Part shown: positions 1 to 11,471 of the stretch, piece by piece
Position numbering within the stretch: position 1 is the stretch's first letter
How the letters are laid out: every line of letters starts with the position of its first letter
Assembly (NCBI RefSeq): GCF_030704535.1
Contig: NC_081806.1
Span: 6,015,501-6,079,500, forward strand
Source: Vitis vinifera
Taxonomy: Eukaryota > Streptophyta > Magnoliopsida > Vitales > Vitaceae
Reading direction: 5' to 3'
Length of the DNA: 64,000 nt
Translations under genes and position numbers: made by a program
The notes under the pieces: generated by a model
What the model was told of the DNA's origin: nothing
What the model saw: the letters and a program-made list of their open reading frames with translations, nothing else
Databases searched by the model: none

Positions 1-3000
1 AATGTCCGTCAAGCATACTCTTTAATTGTCCAGGAAGAGATGCAACGACAAGTTTCTTCTGAGCCAACCGAGAATTTCTCAATAGCTACCGCAGTCCCGA
101 GAAAAGGAGGTAATCCAAGACAGAAAATGTGTGACCATTGTAATAGATCCGGACATGCCGTAGATGAATGTCGGACTCTTAAATTTCACTGTAAGTTCTG
201 TGATAAAAGAGGTCACACGGAGGATAGATGCCGATTGAAAAATGGGAGCAATAACAAAACGGGACAATTCCGAGGACAACGTCCTTTTGGTCGTGGGAAT
301 CAGCCCTTAGCAAACGCGACAAAATCCCAGGAAATGTCTGATTCGACTTCTTCTAGTACAATCCAAGGGTTCACTACAGAACAAATACAACAGTTGGCTC
401 AAGCAATTCGTGCATTAAATCACAGTAATTCCGGTAATATTGACGCATATGCAAATGCTGCAGGTTTGATTCCATCAACTCTTATGTCTGTTAATTCTAG
501 TAGTACAAGTTCTTGGATTTTGGATACAGGTGTCACGGATCACATCATTTCCCACATGTCTCTTTTCACTGATCTCAAACCTTCTAATGTCACAACTGTT
601 AATTTACCAAATGGTGCAACATCACCAATAACACACACTGGCACCGTTATTTTTGATTCCCAATTGACCCTTAAAGATGTTTTATGTGTCCCATCCTTTA
701 ACTTGAATTTAATTTCGGCTAGCAAACTCGCAAAAGATCAGAATTGCTGCATCATATTCTTTCCTAACTATTGTATTTTGCAGGACTTGGTTTCGGGGAA
801 GATGATTGGCTCGGGTAAACAGCGTGGTGGTCTATACTACATGCATCCATCAACAAATAAATCGGTTGTCTTTCATGTTTCTCAACCGTCTGACTTATGG
901 CATTTACGCCTGGGTCATCCCTCTTTTTCTCGTTTTAAATTATTATCACATTTGCTTCCAGATATTCATAAAGAATTAGGAAATCATTGTCCAATTTGCC
1001 CACAGGCTAAGCAGACACGCTTGCCCTTTCCCAAAAGTTCAATAACTACAAAATTTCCTTTTTCTCTTTTACATTGTGATGTCTGGGGTCCTCACAAAAT
1101 TCCTGCACATACTGGTTCACGTTATTTCCTTACAATTGTTGACGATTTTTCTCGTTGCACATGGATTTTCCTTATGCATCATAAGTCAGAAACACAATCT
1201 TTGTTAACTAATTTTGTGCAATTCGTCAAAACTCAATTCTACACAGATGTTCAAACGGTAAGAATGGATAATGGCACAAAATTTATTCCTCTTCGCATCT
1301 TTCTTCAAAATAAAGGAATTGAACTTCAAACCTCTTGCATTTACACTCCGCAACAAAACGGAGTTGTAGAACGCAAACATCGACACATTTTAAATGTTGC
1401 CTGTTCTCTCATGTTTCAATCAAATGTCCCACTTGAGTTTTGGGGGGAATGTGTTTTAACAGCCGTTTATCTGATAAACCGCATTTCGATTCCATTGCTC
1501 TCAAACAAATCACCATTCGAGGTCTTATATAATCGGCCTCCTTCACTCACACATTTGCGAGTTTTTGGTTGTGAATGCTATGTAACTAATGTTCACCCCA
1601 AACAGAAATTTGACCCTCGGGCATCTATTTGTGTTTTTTTGGGGTATCCACATGGAAAAAAAGGCTATAAAGTACTCGATTTGCAAACACAAAAAATATC
1701 AGTCAGTCGAGATGTATTCTTTCGGGAAAATATTTTTCCTTTCCATTCTAGTTCTTCTCAATCTCAACAACATTCACCTTCTCTTCCTTTACCGCTTCCC
1801 ATTTCTTTCGATTCCACACCTCAGCCGATATCTCTTCCTCGTTTTTTTCCAAGTTCCACTCCTCCCTTGTCGCATCACAATCCTGTATCATCTCCACCTT
1901 CCTCTAATACTGATGTTCCCGAACCTTTATCCCCAGAATCAGTTGTGTGACCCTTACCTTCTTCTCCATCTCCTTCTTCGCTTTCTTCCCCACCTTCCGT
2001 GCCCTCAGTACCCTCCAACACGTCAGCCCCTTCCCCCACCCATGAACCCCCTCTTCGACGTTCCACTCGTCATATTCAGCCTCCTGCCTGGCACCATGAC
2101 TATGTCATGTCTGCCCAGCTTAATCATTCTTCCACGCAATCAAGTTCTCGTCAAGGTACAAGGTATCCCCTCTCTTCTCACCTTTCTTTTTTTCGTTTTT
2201 CACCCCATCACTGTGCTTTTTTAGCTCTTTTGACAGCCCAAATCGAACCTTCATCCTTTGAACAAGCTGACTGTGATCCACGTTGGCGCCAAGCCATGTC
2301 CACCGAACTTCAGGCTCTAGAACGAAACAACACTTGGGAGATGGTCCCTCTTCCTCCGGGACACAAACCCATTGGCTGCCGTTGGGTGTACAAGATCAAA
2401 TACCATTATGATGGAACCATTGAACGCTATAAAGCCTGTTTGGTTGCCAAGGGCTACACACAGGTCGCCGGTATCGACTATCAGGAAACCTTTTCTCCAA
2501 CTGCCAAACTCACCACTCTTCGTTGTTTGCTGACTGTCGCAGCTTCCAGAAATTGGTACATCCATCAGCTTGATGTGCACAACGCATTCCTTCATGGCAA
2601 TTTACAAGAAGAGGTTTATATGACTCCACCTCCTGGTCTTCGCCGACAGGGGGAGAATCTGGTATGTCGGCTTCGCAAATCTATTTACGGTTTGAAACAG
2701 GCATCACGCAATTGGTTCTCAACTTTTACAGCTACTGTTAAGTCTGCGGGTTACATACAGTCCAAAGCAGATTATTCACTTTTTACTAAATCCCAAGGTA
2801 ACAAGTTCACTGCTATTCTCATTTATGTTGATGATATCCTGTTGACTGGTAATGATTTGCATGAAATCAAGATGCTCAAGACTCATCTGCTCAAGCGTTT
2901 TTTTATTAAAGACCTCGGTGAATTGAAATATTTTTTGGGTATAGAATTCTCTCGCTCTAAAAAGGGAATATTTATGTCTCAAAGAAAATATGCAATAGAT

Positions 3001-3780
3001 ATTTTGCAAGACACACGATTGACAGGAGTGAAGCCCGAAAAATTTCCGATGGAGCAAAACTTGAAATTGACTGATGAAGATGGCGAGTTACTTCATGATC
3101 CAAGTAGGTATCGGAGACTGGTTGGCAGATTAATATACTTGACTATAACCAGGCTTGACATAGTGTATTCAGTACGTACACTAAGTCAATTCATGAACAC
3201 ACCTCAGAAGCCGCACTGGGAAGCAGCATTACGGGTCCTCCGATATATTAAAGGATCACCAGGTCAAGGTCTTTTTCTTCCATCTGAAAATAATTTAACA
3301 CTCAGCGCATTTTGCGATTCAGATTGGGGAGGATGTCGTATGTCAAGACGTTCCGTTTCTGGTTATTGTGTTTTCCTCAGATCATCACTCATCTCTTGGA
3401 AATCAAAAAAACAAACGAATGTTTCACGTTCGTCAGCAGAAGCAGAGTACAGAGCAATGGCGAATACTTGCTTGGAATTGACTTGGTTGAGGTACATACT
3501 TAAAGATTTGAAGGTTGAATTGGACAAACCAGCACCATTGTTTTGTGATAATCAAGCAGCTTTATATATTGCGGCTAACCCAGTTTTTCACGAACGTACT
3601 AAACACATTGAGATTGATTGTCATATAGTTCGAGAAAAACTTCAAGCTGGGGTAATTCGTCCGTGTTACGTTTCTACAAAGATGCAGTTGGCGGACGTTT
3701 TTACAAAGGCACTTGGTAGGGAGCAGTTCGAATTTTTGTGCACCAAGTTGGGAGTTCTTGATTTGCACTCTCCAACTTGA
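1..3780 (+). pseudogene. copia gag-pol polyprotein, one in-frame stop
   Basis: A single frame runs from base 1 to the TGA ending at 3780 and is broken once by TGA at 1948-1950. The two halves (to 1950, and from 1951 on) are in the same frame, so only one codon is damaged; CGA to TGA by CpG deamination is a plausible cause. Two CCHC zinc knuckles (CX2CX4HX4C) lie at about 130-231. The protease has ILDTGVTDH near 514-540, where family members usually have DTGATDH. The integrase shows the H..H..CPIC zinc finger, a DVWGP block, MDNG and NGVVERKH, giving the D, D, E triad. The reverse transcriptase has YVDDILLTGND near 2824-2856, and RNase H has CDSDWGG and SSAEAEYRAMA. Catalytic residues look intact, so the copy is young or recently inactivated. 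Confidence 0.93.
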
Positions 3781-3787
3781 GGGGGAG

Positions 3788-3990
3788 TATTAAGGAAATT
3801 ATATGTTAGTTATTGTATGATTATCTTGACATAATTAGCTGATTGTATAGGAGCATAATTAGCCTTATATTACTGATTCTGTAGCTATAATTTAGGAGAA
3901 GATTAGATCAAACATGTGTATATATATACTACATTCTGTTAATGAGAAAAGTATACAATTTGAAGCCAATCTCTTTATTCTTGTTAAAAA
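3788..3990 (+). repeat. 3' LTR of copia element
   Basis: It begins directly after the polypurine tract and has a TATA-like stretch (TATATATATAC) about 130 bp in. It ends in a CTTTATTCTTGTTAAA-type region near 3990. The borders are approximate because both terminal dinucleotides look mutated. Confidence 0.7.
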
Positions 3991-5150
3991 TATTGAAGGA
4001 TGCCTTTTGAAGAAAATTATACTGATAAATAATATCATGTACACTAGGAGTTGAGAGATAAAGCTGGAAAAAAAGGAAAAAAAAAATATAAAAATGATCT
4101 AGAAGGAGAAGGAATCATAGTGTCATGTCTTGCTTAAGAGATCAAATGTAGGGTCATCTTGATTGGACAGTTTTAGCTTTCAAACTTTTATTAGTTTTTC
4201 TGCATAGTGGGGAAGAAAAAAATTATCTGGTCCCTTTATTTACTTTTAGGAAAGGTGTCTGCAAACCAATTGAAATGATGTGAATCATGATTTTGGTATA
4301 CTTTGTATATTAAATGAGACTCCTTTTTTCACTAGCATGTAGATGAAGGTGTTCTAACTGAGCTGGAAACTTGTAGCTATGACTATTGAACAACTTCTAT
4401 ACAAGATGGAAAATATGGGTATGGCATTGGGACTGAAAACTCTTAACCCTATTGATTGTTATGGAAATTAAATATGTTCTTCTATGTTCTCTCTATTCAT
4501 TTTTTCAAAGTTCTCATTGAAACTCAAAAATATGGAAAAATAAGACATAATTAAAACAAAGTTAAGAAGAGTTGGCTTGGTTTGGAGATGCAAGTGGTTG
4601 CACGCTGTCCTGAAGCTATTATTGCCCCCCACATGCAATATTAATGAATGATGGTCTCTCTAAAATACAACCTCAATCATTGGCTCGAAGCAGTGTCTCC
4701 TACATCGGCACGTCACTAGGAAGATTATGGAGAATCTATCCACAATCTAGTTGTCCAAAAAATATGAAGACTCAAGGAAGAAAAAAAATTATTTTTGTAA
4801 TATTTTATTATATAATTTTTCCAAAATAAAGGAAATATATTTTAAAGAATAAAAAAATGATTGTTGTCCAAGTTTCACTTATCTCAAAATGGTCAATTCC
4901 GTAAAATCTCATAAGCATCAATAATATCTCATAAAATCCAAAATAATGGTTGGAGAAGTAAAAGTAACTAATTGCATTTGACCTTCATAATGATAAAAAG
5001 GACAACATAAAAATGTTAACCTCATTATAATAGTGGAATGATGGTGTACAGATGTCAAGAGTGGGATTCTAAGCTCAACAAATATCATCCATAAGCACTT
5101 TTGCTAATGGAGAAAGAATGTATTTGAAGTCTTGACTTTTTTCGTCCCCT
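3991..5150. other. AT-rich spacer, no gene recognised
   Basis: Reading both strands gives only short ORFs without recognisable motifs. I see no terminal inverted repeats or splice-flanked coding blocks here. Confidence 0.5.
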
Positions 5151-5990
5151 GCTCCTTGAGCTCTTTTGCAGGTATGTCTAGATATTTGGTTAAGCACCAT
5201 CGGTTATTTTAAAGTTCCTCTAGGCTTTTTTTAGCTATTTTTTCTATACATGGGGCATACTTAATGATAGTTAGTACCATGTTTTTTGTAGGGATCTAAA
5301 CAATGGGGGGAAGGTCAAGGACAGCTCCCCCTCCTTGTCCCTACTTGTAAATTTATTCTCCATTTAGGCTAGGATTGAGAAATAAGGTCCCGTTCCTGCC
5401 TTGTTCCCCTCTTGCGTTTGTGAAATTTTCCCTGTCTTCAATCTAGACCCTGATTGTCACTCCCTTCCTCTATCCCATTAGGGTCAAATCCCAATAGGGA
5501 CTCAAGCTGATGAGTTTTCTTTTTGGTCATCTCTTATCTTCTCGTCTTTTAGTGGTGGTAACTTTTTCAGTATATGAATGTGTGTCTACACATATACACA
5601 TATGCTCCCTAAGCTCTTTTACAATTATGTCTTGATATTTGGTTAGCCATCAATGGTCATTTTATGGAACTTTCTTCAAGTAGATGTTTAATGGGCACAT
5701 CTTCTTTAGCTATTTTTTCTATGCTTGGGCTTACTTAATGGTAATCAGTGTCATGTTTTTTTTAGGGGATCTAAACAGTGCAAGAAGATCAAGGACCTTG
5801 TCCCCACTTGTAAATTTATTACCCCATTATTAGTCTAGGCAAGGGACTAGGAATGAGGTCGACTTCCTACAATCCTACCCCATTTACAAAATTTTCCCCA
5901 TCTTCCACATCAACATCAATCCCCTTTTCTGTCCTATCAGGGGCAAATCCCAATGGGTACTCGACCCGATGGGTTCATTTTTGGTCATCC
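5151..5990. repeat. Diverged tandem duplication, about 450-bp period
   Basis: Copy 1 (about 5151-5545) and copy 2 (about 5604-5990) share an ordered series of blocks: GCTCC-AGCTCTTTT, GATATTTGGTTA, TTAGCTATTTTTTCTAT, GGCTTACTTAATGGTA-like, CATGTTTTTT-AGGGATCTAAACA, TTGTCCC-ACTTGTAAATTTATT, GGGGCAAATCCCAAT-GGG and TTTTTGGTCATC. They are separated by a short spacer containing CACATATACACATATG. Divergence is substantial, with many substitutions and indels. The unit is not recognised as a named element and has no coding capacity. Confidence 0.8.
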
Positions 5991-6640
5991 ATAGTTTTTT
6001 TGCCTTTGAGTGGGTTTTAGCCTTTTTAGGATATGTCGGCACTATGACAGCGAGTTTAGGTTTTGCTCCTAGCTTTTTTTCTAGTCATAGCATTTGATTT
6101 GGGGCCAATCCTCTTCAGTTTACTTTGGATTTTATAATTTGAAGTGGTTCTCGTATTCTCTTCTAATTGCTCTTGGGCTCCAATCTTATGCAGGCCTACA
6201 GGTAAGAGGATTGGCTGGATACCACTCTTTTCAAATAGAACGAATACGCCAGAACACAGCTTGCGGATGGTTACTTCATCAAGGTAATCCCTCAAATGCT
6301 TACATCACCATGATATCATCCATGATCATGCTTGTCACCATCCTCATTTAGAAATTCAGACTCTCTGTGAGAATGCAGATCCGATACGCCAAGCTCTAGG
6401 GTTTTATTTTATTTATTTACTTTTCTACTTTGAGTGAGCCCAAAGATTTCCAAATTCCAAGTATGAATCCCAAATTTGACCCACGTGTTGCCCCAATATC
6501 AAATTAACCCATCAACGTCCGCCTTTGGATTCAGGAAAACAGGCGATGATTTCATACAAGGAAAAGGACAAACCCCAATTGTCCATAAGATATTTGAATG
6601 AAATCAAATAATTAAAAAACAGCCAAAAAGCTGTGGTTGA
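5991..6640. other. Spacer, no gene recognised
   Basis: It contains short ORFs (for example 85 codons at 6094-6351, plus strand) with no recognisable domain. Nothing else stands out. Confidence 0.45.
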
Positions 6641-6703
6641 AAGTTGGAATTCAATTCAACAACAAACTTTCAACGAAGCAAATATATTATTGGAGTAATA
6701 CGT

Positions 6704-6724
6704 GGGGGGGTGGGGGGAGGTGGG
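6704..6724 (+). other. G-rich run, possible G-quadruplex
   Basis: Runs of 7, 6, 2 and 3 G are separated by single T or A bases in an otherwise AT-rich spacer. Four GGG tracts with short loops can be drawn. No gene start lies immediately next to it. Confidence 0.4.
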
Positions 6725-6881
6725 CCACCTGATCAAAACAGCCCCCAAAGAAGGTACCACGTTGCCTCCTATTTCATCACGTTTTTTCTGTTCAACTTTT
6801 CGTATTTAGGAATTTTTTTTTCTCACGTTTCCTATAAATTTTTGTCCATTACTTTAATGAGATCAAAAATTGCGGTGCTGC

Positions 6882-7001
6882 GCACGTGCCACTTGTTGTC
6901 ACGGAGCTTGCTAGCGGTTTCTATTTACGGCACTGGTGAGGGTCAAAGTCATATTTGACCACCATGGTCAGCTTCGAAAGCTTCTGTACTCCGCACGTGC
7001 C
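6882..7001. promoter_or_regulatory. Paired GCACGTGCC motifs around an inverted W-box pair
   Basis: The 9-mer GCACGTGCC, which contains the CACGTG G-box core, occurs at 6882-6890 and 6993-7001. Between them, GGTCAAA (6941-6947) and TTTGACC (6954-6960) form a perfect inverted pair of W-box cores (TTGAC) with a 6-bp spacer. bZIP/bHLH factors bind G-boxes and WRKY factors bind W-boxes. The nearest gene is the ERF 2.3 kb downstream, so a distal regulatory role is only inference. Confidence 0.35.
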
Positions 7002-7159
7002 TTTGAAAGTCTCGTGAGATGTGCCCTTCTAACCGCTACTAAGAATTCAGGTGTATGATGTATACACAACCCATAATCGAATTCTGATTCCAAATGCCCT
7101 TTTTTTTTTGGATTCATATTGACTTTTTGTTTTCCCCTTTTCTTTAAATGAAGCCGCAT

Positions 7160-8980
7160 TTTGAGTATTTGTTCTGTTTATATATAAAGTAATTATCATT
7201 CCTATTTTAATAAATAAAATAAAATAAATATAAAATTCAAAAATGTTAATTGCATTTGAAATAAATATATGTATTATAATTTTTTATAACTTATTTTTAT
7301 TGAAAAGTATATTTTTATTATTTTGTATGGTAAAAATGAGAAAATAAAAAAATGAATTAAAATATTTTTAAAAATCAATTATATATAATTGGTGGGAGAT
7401 GAAAAGATAATACTTGAATTTATACTATTTTTTTTTTAAATCTTAAATTTATTATTAACCTGTTTATTTAATTTTAAACTTGTAAATTGAGGGTTGATAC
7501 CCGAAAATTCTGTCCCGCTATCATTCCTAATTACTTTTAAGAGCAATATATAGTTTAAATTACTTTTAAGCTTCATTGAATTATACCGTTTGCTTGGTTA
7601 TTTCATGGTAATTTTGAGAAAACCAACGTTAAATTTGTGAAAATGGCTCCTTAAAGAAAGTTAAACTTGAGAGTGATTGATTGGAGACTCAGAGTCGATG
7701 GAAAATGGATATGGAATAGGGCGCCTAATTTGCTATAAGACCACTACAAATAGAGATGTGTTCTTTATATTATTATTATTATTTTCAGTTGAATGAAAGA
7801 GATGGAAAAATTAGGCATATCTTGAAAAGATTGAAGTAATTCAAGCCCACGACATATAACTTATGATGTTGGTTTACTTTTATCATTTTTTTAAAACCCC
7901 CACCAACCTTAATTATTTTCAACTCTTTTTTTTTTTTTTTTAAATTAATTAAAAAAAAAATGTGATTCCATCTTTTAAGGGTAACCATTTGTCTTCTCTT
8001 CTCCAGTTGAAAAAATGTGATTTGAATTAGCCCAATTTAATTGACCCACTTTATGATTCAATTTTGTTTTAAATTCAGCAAACTGGCCTCACTTTGTCAC
8101 CTTTTTTTGAATCCATTCAATTTCGAATGGCTTATTTTGTAGTTTTATGACTCAAGGTGTCTTAAAAAGGAAATTTTTGTTCACCAGCTTAATTAATTTT
8201 AAGATTAGTACTGAATTTGAATGAAAAGAATTTTGTTTGGTAATGGAGAGAGATACGGGGAGGAATATTTTGTATGTATATTCACTAGTGTGAATGGTGA
8301 GGAAAGCCAATAGGTAAGAATATTTGAAGGTATTAGAATCCACAATAAAGTAATTGATGGATTTTAGATACGAGAGATCTTATTGTAAAAAGGCTTATAT
8401 AAAGAAGGGTGAACCACCTTCCATGAAATGGTACAAAAGTGAGGAATTGGGACCCACCCCACATACCTTCACAAATAAAAATAAAAATTAATTATTAGAA
8501 AATGAAAAAAATAAAAATAAAAGGGAGAGAAGTGGGACCAAACACATCTTAATAGTGGGGGACTTATAACTTATAATATTTGACTTTGATGAGAGACTTA
8601 TCCTTTCAAAAAACCCAATGTCTAGAACCATTGCATCTGCGTATGAGTCTTTTTCTCCTCCCCAGTCGGCAACTTCGTCTTTTGTCCTTTCCTTCTTTAT
8701 TTCTTTCTTTTCTTTTTTTCATCCCTTATTTTTCCTTTAAAAAAAATTTAATAGTAATCCATTTATATAGCTATTAAAATGATTACTTTTTTTTTTTTTT
8801 ATAAAAAAAAACCCAAATTAAGACTAGCATAACAAAATTGTAAAAAAATAAAAAATAAAAAATAAAAATTTAAAAAAAAAGAAAAAGAAAAAGAAAAAGA
8901 AAAAAGAGAAAAGTAAGTAGAAAATTTGAAGGAAAAGAGATGCAAGTGGATGGGGGTGAGAGGTGCTGGTGTAAGAAGAA
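7160..8980. other. AT-rich upstream spacer of ERF
   Basis: It is very AT-rich with homopolymer runs (T runs near 7926-7940, A/T runs near 8790-8880) and a (GAAAAA)n-like microsatellite at about 8876-8910. No coding block was recognised on either strand. Confidence 0.5.
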
Positions 8981-9192
8981 TGACGTCATGAATGGAAATA
9001 TTAGAAAAAGGAGTTGGGACACAAAATAAACACGTGATTCAAAACGCCACCCACTTGGGAGAACGTTCATGGAAGGTGATAACCAAGAAATCAGTGTCAT
9101 ATGTATTATAATATAATATTTTTTTAATGGAATTTATAATAATATTGGAAACCTCTATCCACAAGTTCATGCACCTTTCCCATCTATTTAAA
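8981..9192 (+). promoter_or_regulatory. ERF promoter elements
   Basis: The segment contains a palindromic TGACGTCA (8981-8988, TGA/bZIP-type site), a G-box CACGTG (9031-9036) and a TATA-like CTATTTAAA (9184-9192). The TATA-like site lies about 110 bp before the ATG at 9300. The spacing fits a normal plant core promoter. The motifs are seen in the sequence; their use is inferred. Confidence 0.5.
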
Positions 9193-9299
9193 CTCCATTT
9201 CGCCCTTTACCACCATTCCAATCTCCCTTCTCTTCTCCCTCTCACATAAACCCAACAATACTCGATCACACCAAACAAGAAGCTAGATTTCAATTCGAT

Positions 9300-10148
9300 A
9301 TGTGTGATTACAGTAGTAATCCCTCTTCTGACTTCGCTCTCCTGGAGTCTGTTCGCCGCCACTTGTTCGACGACTCCGACTCTCGTCGCTTCGACGCTCC
9401 CCTGTATTGCCGTAGCAATAGTTTTAGTAGCTTGTTTGAAACTGGGGGTGAATTGCCTTTGAAGGAGGATGATTCCGACGACATGGTGATCTATGGGTTT
9501 CTCCGCGACGCCGCCAGCGGAGGCTGGACACCCACGCTCGCTCCACTCTTTTCAGAGACTGCCTCCCACGGTTTCTCTACCGCCCCCGCGGTGGCCGTGA
9601 AATCGGAGCCGGAAGTTTTTCCGGCGGAGGTTATTGGAGTGCCCGAGAAGACGGTGGACCCACCGGCGAAATTACCGGCTCCGGCGGTGGTGCCGGCGAA
9701 GGGGAAGCATTACAGGGGCGTGCGGCAGAGGCCGTGGGGGAAGTTCGCTGCGGAGATTAGGGATCCGGCGAAGAACGGGGCTAGGGTTTGGCTGGGGACG
9801 TTCGAGACGGCAGAGGACGCCGCACTGGCTTATGACAGAGCCGCTTATCGGATGCGCGGCTCTCGCGCACTGCTCAATTTCCCACTCCGAGTTAACTCGG
9901 GGGAGCCCGATCCAGTCCGAGTGACCTCAAAACGATCCTCACCTGAGCCTTCCTCTTCATCAACGTCGTCATCATCATCAGATAATAGCTCACCCAAGCG
10001 TAGAAAGAAGGTGAGTAGCTTGGCTGCTCCCGCTGTGGCGCCGGCAACGGCTCAAACTGGAATCGAAATAGGGAAGTCAATGGAGGGATCCCAGGCGGGA
10101 TATGAGGTGGCACAGCTTACACATGGCCCACAGCTATTGGTTCGCTAA
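9300..10148 (+). CDS. ERF2: Ethylene-response factor, AtERF1/AtERF2 type (group IX)
   Basis: This is an intronless gene of 282 codons. The AP2/ERF DNA-binding domain spans about residues 137-196 ([20 protein letters not shown], then the [19 protein letters not shown] block). It carries the Ala and Asp positions typical of ERF proteins, which bind GCC-box DNA in the nucleus. The N-terminal [12 protein letters not shown] and [20 protein letters not shown] blocks, the [12 protein letters not shown] block after the domain and the short LLV-type C-terminus match the Arabidopsis ERF1A/ERF2 subgroup, which are activators in ethylene/jasmonate defence signalling. A serine-rich stretch (about 213-231) is followed by a basic PKRRKK nuclear signal (232-237). 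The coding region is GC-rich compared with its flanks. The chosen ATG is the first one and lies about 110 bp after a TATA-like box. ERF1A and ERF2 cannot be told apart here. Confidence 0.96.
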   Translation: MCDYSSNPSSDFALLESVRRHLFDDSDSRRFDAPLYCRSNSFSSLFETGGELPLKEDDSDDMVIYGFLRDAASGGWTPTLAPLFSETASHGFSTAPAVAVKSEPEVFPAEVIGVPEKTVDPPAKLPAPAVVPAKGKHYRGVRQRPWGKFAAEIRDPAKNGARVWLGTFETAEDAALAYDRAAYRMRGSRALLNFPLRVNSGEPDPVRVTSKRSSPEPSSSSTSSSSSDNSSPKRRKKVSSLAAPAVAPATAQTGIEIGKSMEGSQAGYEVAQLTHGPQLLVR

Positions 10149-10700
10149 TGCTGACATCTGAAATCCTGAGTCACACTTTGTTCATATTCATCGCAAAGAC
10201 AGATTTCCCCAAATTTTGAACTCATAAACCCCAAAAAGAAAAGATCAAAAACAGAAAAGCCGAACAAAAAAAATGGGGTCCAAGATATAGATTTGTGAAT
10301 ACATATGATTTGTTATTTGTTTGATGGAGATTTCTGTGAAATGGCTCTTTTTATTCTTTTTACATAGCGTTAAGTTTTTGGTCCCACTGGAAAATGAGTA
10401 CATTTAAATACACATTGAAGCGAATGAGCACATTCCATTGCGACCCAAACGAGGTGATTGTGTTGCTTAGGATCTTAGGCTTCCACCCCCAAGAAATTGA
10501 GTGTGCGACAAAGTTCTTGTTCACAAGACTTTTTGAACTTTGCAGTGTGAATATGGGCACATCACTTCCAATAACAATTTGAAACTTCTTTCCTATTCTT
10601 GAAGCAAAAGCTATGGAGAAAAGTAACAAGGCCATTTTCAAATGGGCTTTTTGTGTTCACACAATCCTACCTCTCATTATGCCAAATCTAGTATTATTTC
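10149..10700. other. ERF 3' flank, no gene
   Basis: This is the probable 3' UTR and downstream spacer. Short overlapping ORFs on both strands show no domain. Confidence 0.45.
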
Positions 10701-11463
10701 CAATGTTTTAAAAACCGGACCAGTCATTGAACAGGAAAAGTTACCGGTTCACGGTTCACTGGTCGGACCGTCGGTCGAACCGCTATTAAACCGGTGACAT
10801 CATAAATATATATTTTATTATTTTATATAATATAAAAATAATAATAAATTCTATGTAAATTTTGACAAAATCTACTTTGTTTATTAAATAACTTGAGTTT
10901 TGTCACAAAATGTTTTACATGTAATCAATTATCATATATGATATTTATAACACAATATAAGATGTTATACATTCATAATGTCAATAAACTCAATATTTAT
11001 CAAATAATCAAACCATTACTATCCTATAATAACCAAATTATCAAATAGTTGTTAACTTAACACATTGTCCATAACAAATAATACAAATGTCAACCATAGG
11101 TCCACAATACTTAATATAATTACTCAAAATAAAAACATAACATGTCAATGTTTGAATATTCATGAAGATTTTTGCATACTAATAAATATAAAATTAATGT
11201 TTTCATTTATTTTGGAAATTGGAATATGGAGATTGAAAATGAGCATTTGGAAAACCAAAAAAAAAAAAATTAAAATAATTTGAACCGGTTTTTTCCCTCA
11301 GAACCGGCCGGTTCGTCCGGTTCACCGGTTGGACCGCCGGTTCAAGCGGTCCAATCCCGGTTCGGTCTCCATCCGGTCTAATGACCGGACCGAACCGGAA
11401 TGATGACCGGTCGACGGTCCAATCGGTCGGACCAGCCAGTCCGGTCCGGTTTTTAAAACCATG
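10701..11463. mobile_element. Non-autonomous hAT-type element (MITE-like, 763 bp)
   Basis: The left end reads CAATGTTTTAAAAACCGGACC and the right end is its near inverse (GGTCCGGTTTTTAAAACCATG). A perfect 8-bp direct repeat ATTATTTC flanks it at 10693-10700 and 11464-11471, the target-duplication length of hAT transposons. Both subterminal zones are crowded with ACCGGTT/GAACCGG motifs, as expected of transposase-binding subterminal repeats. The middle is AT-rich and non-coding. The left subterminal sequence, including TGACATCATAAAT, also occurs at the left end of the hAT relic at 55235. Confidence 0.9.
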
Positions 11464-11471
11464 ATTATTTC

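Larger units (their letters stand above)
1..3990 (+). mobile_element. Ty1/copia LTR retrotransposon, 5' end outside window
   Basis: The reading frame is open from base 1 and carries gag zinc knuckles, protease, integrase, reverse transcriptase and RNase H in the copia order. A polypurine tract (GAGGGGGAGTAT, 3780-3790) follows the stop codon, and then a roughly 200-bp 3' LTR with a TATA-like run at 3918-3928. The 5' LTR and the gag N-terminus lie outside the window, so LTR age cannot be estimated here. The LTR starts with TATTAAGG where TG is expected, which suggests a point mutation. The exact 3' border (about 3990) is uncertain because the terminal CA is not clear. The short LTR and two CCHC knuckles fit a small-LTR copia lineage, but I cannot assign it firmly. 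Confidence 0.95.

Noticed and set aside
1589..2224. 211-codon plus-strand ORF overlapping the copia gag-pol
   Set aside because: It is a Leu/Phe-rich frame shadow of the polyprotein with no domain; the overlapping frame carries all conserved motifs.
6094..6351. 85-codon plus-strand ORF with hydrophobic ends
   Set aside because: No domain, splice context or promoter; an antisense ORF of similar length is equally open.
8870..9100. 76-codon minus-strand ORF upstream of ERF
   Set aside because: Its end is translation of a GAAAAA microsatellite, and the remainder overlaps the ERF promoter.
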